Assembly (NCBI GenBank): GCA_021731425.1
Contig: JAKFXJ010000127.1
Location: 1-20,652, forward strand
Direction: 5' to 3'
DNA: 20,652 nucleotides
Origin: Limnohabitans sp.
Lineage (GTDB): Bacteria; Pseudomonadota; Gammaproteobacteria; Burkholderiales; Burkholderiaceae_C
Shown here piece after piece: positions 18,132 through 20,652 of this stretch (position 1 is its first letter; each line of letters opens with the position of its first letter). The translations under genes and the position numbers were made by a program. The notes under the pieces were generated by a model. It made no database searches, was not told the origin of the DNA, and saw only the letters and a program-made list of their open reading frames with translations.

Positions 18132-18210
18132 ATTTCCTGAAACAGACGAACACAGCACCCACCCACTTTGGCAGTGGGCAGACGCACCTGTGGCGTGTGG
18201 TTCAGGAAAT
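18132..18210 (-). repeat. 10-bp inverted repeat flanking the gap before the tolC-like gene
   Basis: ATTTCCTGAA (18132-18141) and TTCAGGAAAT (18201-18210) are exact inverted copies 59 bases apart. Between them a smaller hairpin (CCCACT-TTGGC-AGTGGG, 18162-18178) fits. In the minus-strand RNA the second arm contains the Shine-Dalgarno sequence of the tolC-like gene and the first covers the stop of the gene before it, so pairing could hide the ribosome site until the upstream gene is translated. Confidence 0.45.
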
Positions 18211-18606
18211 GGGGGGCTTGGTCAGGGGCGCAGACGTGCGGGCCCGATGCACCCAAGACGCGCTGACCGGCAGCGGATGAGCCAGAACACCGGGCTGCAC
18301 CAAGTGCAACGATGTCAGGCTCAAGCCTTGGTGGCACACACCGCACAACTGACAATGGCCATCGTGGCAATCGGCAGCTTGAACAGCCGCATCGTGCAAG
18401 GCAAGCTGAGCGCTTTCTTCGGGCAAGGGCTCTGACATGGCTTCATGGCAGTCATGCACCACAGGCGCTTCGTTGTGCTGCGCCGGTCCGGCTGTAGACA
18501 GAACGGCGAGATGGTGAGAACCATTTTCCGGCATGGGCATCCAAGCGCCTGCCCACAGCCGCAAGGGCATCAGGCACAGCAGGAAGCAAAGGAAAAAGCG
18601 GCGCAT
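18202..18606 (-). CDS. Small secreted Cys/His-rich protein of the copper cluster
   Basis: I take the ATG at 18606 (134 residues) because a hydrophobic signal follows at once (MRRFFLCFLLCLMPLRLWAGA). The mature part holds an HDCHEAM motif (51-57) and DCHDGHCQLCGVCHQ (79-93), with C53, C80, C85, C88 and C91 and five nearby histidines. C88-G-V-C91-H92 also spells a CXXCH, though the context looks like a metal site rather than a cytochrome. Position and composition recall CopL or DUF2946-type proteins placed ahead of copper resistance genes, but I cannot assign it to either. It is the first gene of the cluster. A TATGAT hexamer (18618-18613) lies seven bases before the ATG without a good -35. Confidence 0.7.
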   Translation of the reverse strand: MRRFFLCFLLCLMPLRLWAGAWMPMPENGSHHLAVLSTAGPAQHNEAPVVHDCHEAMSEPLPEESAQLALHDAAVQAADCHDGHCQLCGVCHQGLSLTSLHLVQPGVLAHPLPVSASWVHRARTSAPLTKPPIS

Positions 18607-18661
18607 TCTCAAATCATAAGCCAAGGGCCCGGACACAAGCCCAGGCCCATGAGGAAACACC

Positions 18662-20194
18662 TCAGCGAGCCCGGTCAAGCAAAACCGCCGTCGATGGATC
18701 CAGGCCAGTGACGTCGCCCGAGGCCATTCGTGCATGGATGTCCTTGGCCAACACCTTGCCCAACTCCACACCCCATTGGTCAAAGCTGTTGATGCCCCAG
18801 ACCGAGCCGCTCACAAAAACACGGTGTTCCTGCAAGGCAATCAGTGCGCCCAGGCTGGCGGGTGTGAGCTCGTCAAGCAGCAAAAAGGTACTGGGCCGGT
18901 TGCCGGGGAAGTGCTTGTGCCCGCCTCCATCGGCTTGGCCCAACATGAGTGCCTGGGCCTGCGCGATCACATTGGCCAGCAGCAACTCGTGGTGATCTTT
19001 CAAACTGTGTGTGGGCTTTTTCACGGCCATGAATTCCAGCGGCACCACGTCGGTACCTTGGTGCAGCATCTGAAAATACGCATGCTGCCCATTGGTGCCA
19101 GGCTCGCCCCACAGTACGGGCGAGGTACCGTAAGGCAGCACGTGGCCGTTGCGGTCCACCCGCTTGCCATTGCTCTCCATCTCCAGTTGCTGCAAATACG
19201 CGGGCACGCGTCGCAAAGCGCTGTGGTACGGCGCAATGCTTCGGCTGGTGTAGTTCAAAAAGTTGCGGTACCAAACGTCCAGCAAACCGAGGCGCACCGG
19301 CAAATTGGCCTCCAGCGGTGCGTCCTGGAAGTGTTGGTCCATCGCGTGCGCACCGGCCAGCATGTCCCTGAAACCCTTCGCCCCGATGGCGATGGCCACC
19401 GGCAGACCAATGGCCGACCACACCGAATAACGCCCACCTACCCAGTCCCAAAAGCCAAAGGTGGTGGTGATGCCCATTTGCCCTGCAGCCGCCACGTTGG
19501 TGGTGAGCGCCGCAAAGTGGCGCGATACGTCGAGACCACCTTGGGCCTGAAACCACTGCAAAGCCGAGCGGGCATTGGTCATGGTCTCGATGGTGGTGAA
19601 GGTTTTGGACGCGATCAGAAACAGGGTGTTCTCGGCCTTCAAGCCTTGGAGCACGCTAGCCAGTTCATGGCCATCGACGTTGGACACAAAGTGAAAACGC
19701 TTGCCCGGTATCACGAAGTCTTGCAGCGCGAGCAACGCCATTTGTGGCCCCAAATCCGAACCCCCAATGCCGATGTTCACCACGTCGGTGATGTGTGTGT
19801 CGCCTCGCACCTGCTCGGCAAAAGCGAGCATGGGTTTTAAGGTGTCGTGCACTTGCTGCAGGGGTGCGGCCAGTTCACCGGCAAGCGAGCCTTCTGGCTG
19901 GCGCAGCAGCCAATGCATCACGGCGCGGCCCTCGGTGTTGTTGATGGGCTCACCACGAAACATCGCATCGCGGTGCGCCGCCAGACCCGTCTGCCGCGCC
20001 AACTCGATCAGCAGCGCTTCGGTCGCGGTGTCGGTGTGGTTTTTGGACAGGTCGGCAAAAACAAACGGCGCTGTCTGACTCAAAGTCTGTGTACGTTGCG
20101 CATCGGCCGCAAAAGCGGTTCGCAAATCAAAACCCCTGAATTGGGCCGCATGGGCCAACAAAGCTGTCCAGGCTTGGGTTTGGTCACAACGCAT
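18662..20194 (-). CDS. pgi: Glucose-6-phosphate isomerase
   Basis: The cytoplasmic enzyme interconverts glucose 6-phosphate and fructose 6-phosphate. The 510-residue protein contains the family motifs in order: NIGIGGSDLGPQ, SKTFTTIETMTNA, the catalytic GEPGTNGQHAYFQ, and the C-terminal signature region INSFDQWGVELGK with the active-site lysine. It starts one base after the transaldolase stop (TGAGATG), so the two form an operon joining the pentose phosphate pathway to glycolysis. The gap to the copper cluster is 55 bases, with no clear terminator, so some readthrough into the cluster is possible. Confidence 0.97.
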   Translation of the reverse strand: MRCDQTQAWTALLAHAAQFRGFDLRTAFAADAQRTQTLSQTAPFVFADLSKNHTDTATEALLIELARQTGLAAHRDAMFRGEPINNTEGRAVMHWLLRQPEGSLAGELAAPLQQVHDTLKPMLAFAEQVRGDTHITDVVNIGIGGSDLGPQMALLALQDFVIPGKRFHFVSNVDGHELASVLQGLKAENTLFLIASKTFTTIETMTNARSALQWFQAQGGLDVSRHFAALTTNVAAAGQMGITTTFGFWDWVGGRYSVWSAIGLPVAIAIGAKGFRDMLAGAHAMDQHFQDAPLEANLPVRLGLLDVWYRNFLNYTSRSIAPYHSALRRVPAYLQQLEMESNGKRVDRNGHVLPYGTSPVLWGEPGTNGQHAYFQMLHQGTDVVPLEFMAVKKPTHSLKDHHELLLANVIAQAQALMLGQADGGGHKHFPGNRPSTFLLLDELTPASLGALIALQEHRVFVSGSVWGINSFDQWGVELGKVLAKDIHARMASGDVTGLDPSTAVLLDRAR

Positions 20195-20195
20195 C

Positions 20196-20652
20196 TCAGA
20201 CCTTTTGCATCAGCACTTCGAGCTTGACCGCATCCGCACAGAACGCCCGGATGCCTTCGGCCAGCTTTTCGGTGGCCATGGCGTCTTCGTTGAGCGCCAA
20301 ACGAAAAGAGGCTTCGTCGTACCCCACAGCTGGCAAGTCCATGCCCTGCGCGGCGGCGGCGTCCAGCGCTTGGCCGAGTGGTGCCTCGGTCGCGGCAAGC
20401 TGCGCCAGCAACTCGGGGCTGATGGTCAGCAAATCGCAACCGGCCAGCGCCGTGATCTGGCCGATGTTGCGAAATGACGCGCCCATCACCTCGGTGGCAA
20501 TGCCGTGTTTTTTGTAGTGGTTGAAGATCGCCCGCACCGACTGCACACCCGGGTCGTTCGCGCCCGACATGGCCGCTTCGTCCCAAGCGGCGCCAGCCGA
20601 CTTTTTGTACCAGTCGTAAATGCGACCCACAAAAGGCGAGATCAGCTGCACC
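20196..20652 (-). CDS. tal: Transaldolase, 3' part (5' end outside the window)
   Basis: The frame is open to the window edge and gives the C-terminal 152 residues of a TalB-type transaldolase, which moves a dihydroxyacetone unit between sugar phosphates in the non-oxidative pentose phosphate pathway. [43 protein letters not shown] and the ending [22 protein letters not shown] are typical. The Schiff-base lysine lies in the missing part. The ATG-like position at the window edge is really a GTG valine codon within the gene, not a start. Confidence 0.94.
   Translation of the reverse strand, partial: VQLISPFVGRIYDWYKKSAGAAWDEAAMSGANDPGVQSVRAIFNHYKKHGIATEVMGASFRNIGQITALAGCDLLTISPELLAQLAATEAPLGQALDAAAAQGMDLPAVGYDEASFRLALNEDAMATEKLAEGIRAFCADAVKLEVLMQKV

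Noticed and set aside
18352..18366. CGVCH in the small Cys/His protein as a cytochrome c haem site
   Set aside because: It is one of several clustered Cys/His residues with no cytochrome fold or Met ligand region; kept only as a minor alternative to metal binding.

Overview
The window reads as ordinary betaproteobacterial chromosome, GC-rich, most likely Burkholderiales and probably family Comamonadaceae. The reasons are the lptM-like/lysA start, the System II (ResB/CcsB) cytochrome c assembly pair beside a cytochrome c4 gene and engB, a HrcA/CIRCE-controlled groESL operon, and a TolC-copper oxidase-cupredoxin-DUF411 copper cluster. The placement rests on gene content and order recalled from that group, not on any database comparison.

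Layout. 1-1423 (+): the tail of a small Ala/Pro-rich lipoprotein gene (probably lptM) and lysA. 1470-3095 (-): msrP-msrQ, the periplasmic methionine sulfoxide reductase and its membrane haem partner. 3323-3706 (+): a stand-alone receiver-domain response regulator with a TTG start, just behind an 18-bp perfect palindrome. 3749-8009 (-): cytochrome c4, a clear intrinsic terminator, then resB and ccsB. 8025-9905 (+): a promoter, the ribosome-assembly GTPase engB and an alpha/beta hydrolase with an epoxide-hydrolase-like HDWGG centre. 9899-11589 (-): two overlapping LpxL-family acyltransferase genes, the second running tail to tail into the hydrolase gene. 11769-13932 (+): groES-groEL behind a sigma70-like promoter and a textbook CIRCE operator, ended by a strong two-way terminator. 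14038-18606 (-): a copper-handling cluster. 18662-20652 (-): pgi and the 3' part of a transaldolase gene, upstream of the copper cluster on the same strand.

How the genes work together. Several blocks concern the periplasm and redox stress. ResB/CcsB attach haem to cytochromes such as the neighbouring cytochrome c4. MsrPQ repairs oxidised methionines in periplasmic proteins. The copper cluster encodes, in transcription order, a small secreted Cys/His-rich protein, a TolC-family outer membrane protein, a Tat-exported multicopper oxidase, a cupredoxin and a DUF411-CusF fusion, which together look like a periplasmic copper detoxification set without its own inner-membrane pump.

The strongest anomaly is in this cluster. 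The cupredoxin frame carries an in-frame TAG at codon 101, and the frame stays fully conserved after it, including the Cys, His and Met copper ligands. It is a fresh nonsense mutation, a sequencing error or, least likely, readthrough. The Cys/His-rich protein, the fusion protein, the RNA structure in front of the tolC-like gene and the palindrome in front of the lone response regulator are the other points worth a second look. I found no mobile element, CRISPR array, tRNA or rRNA, and no wholly new system.
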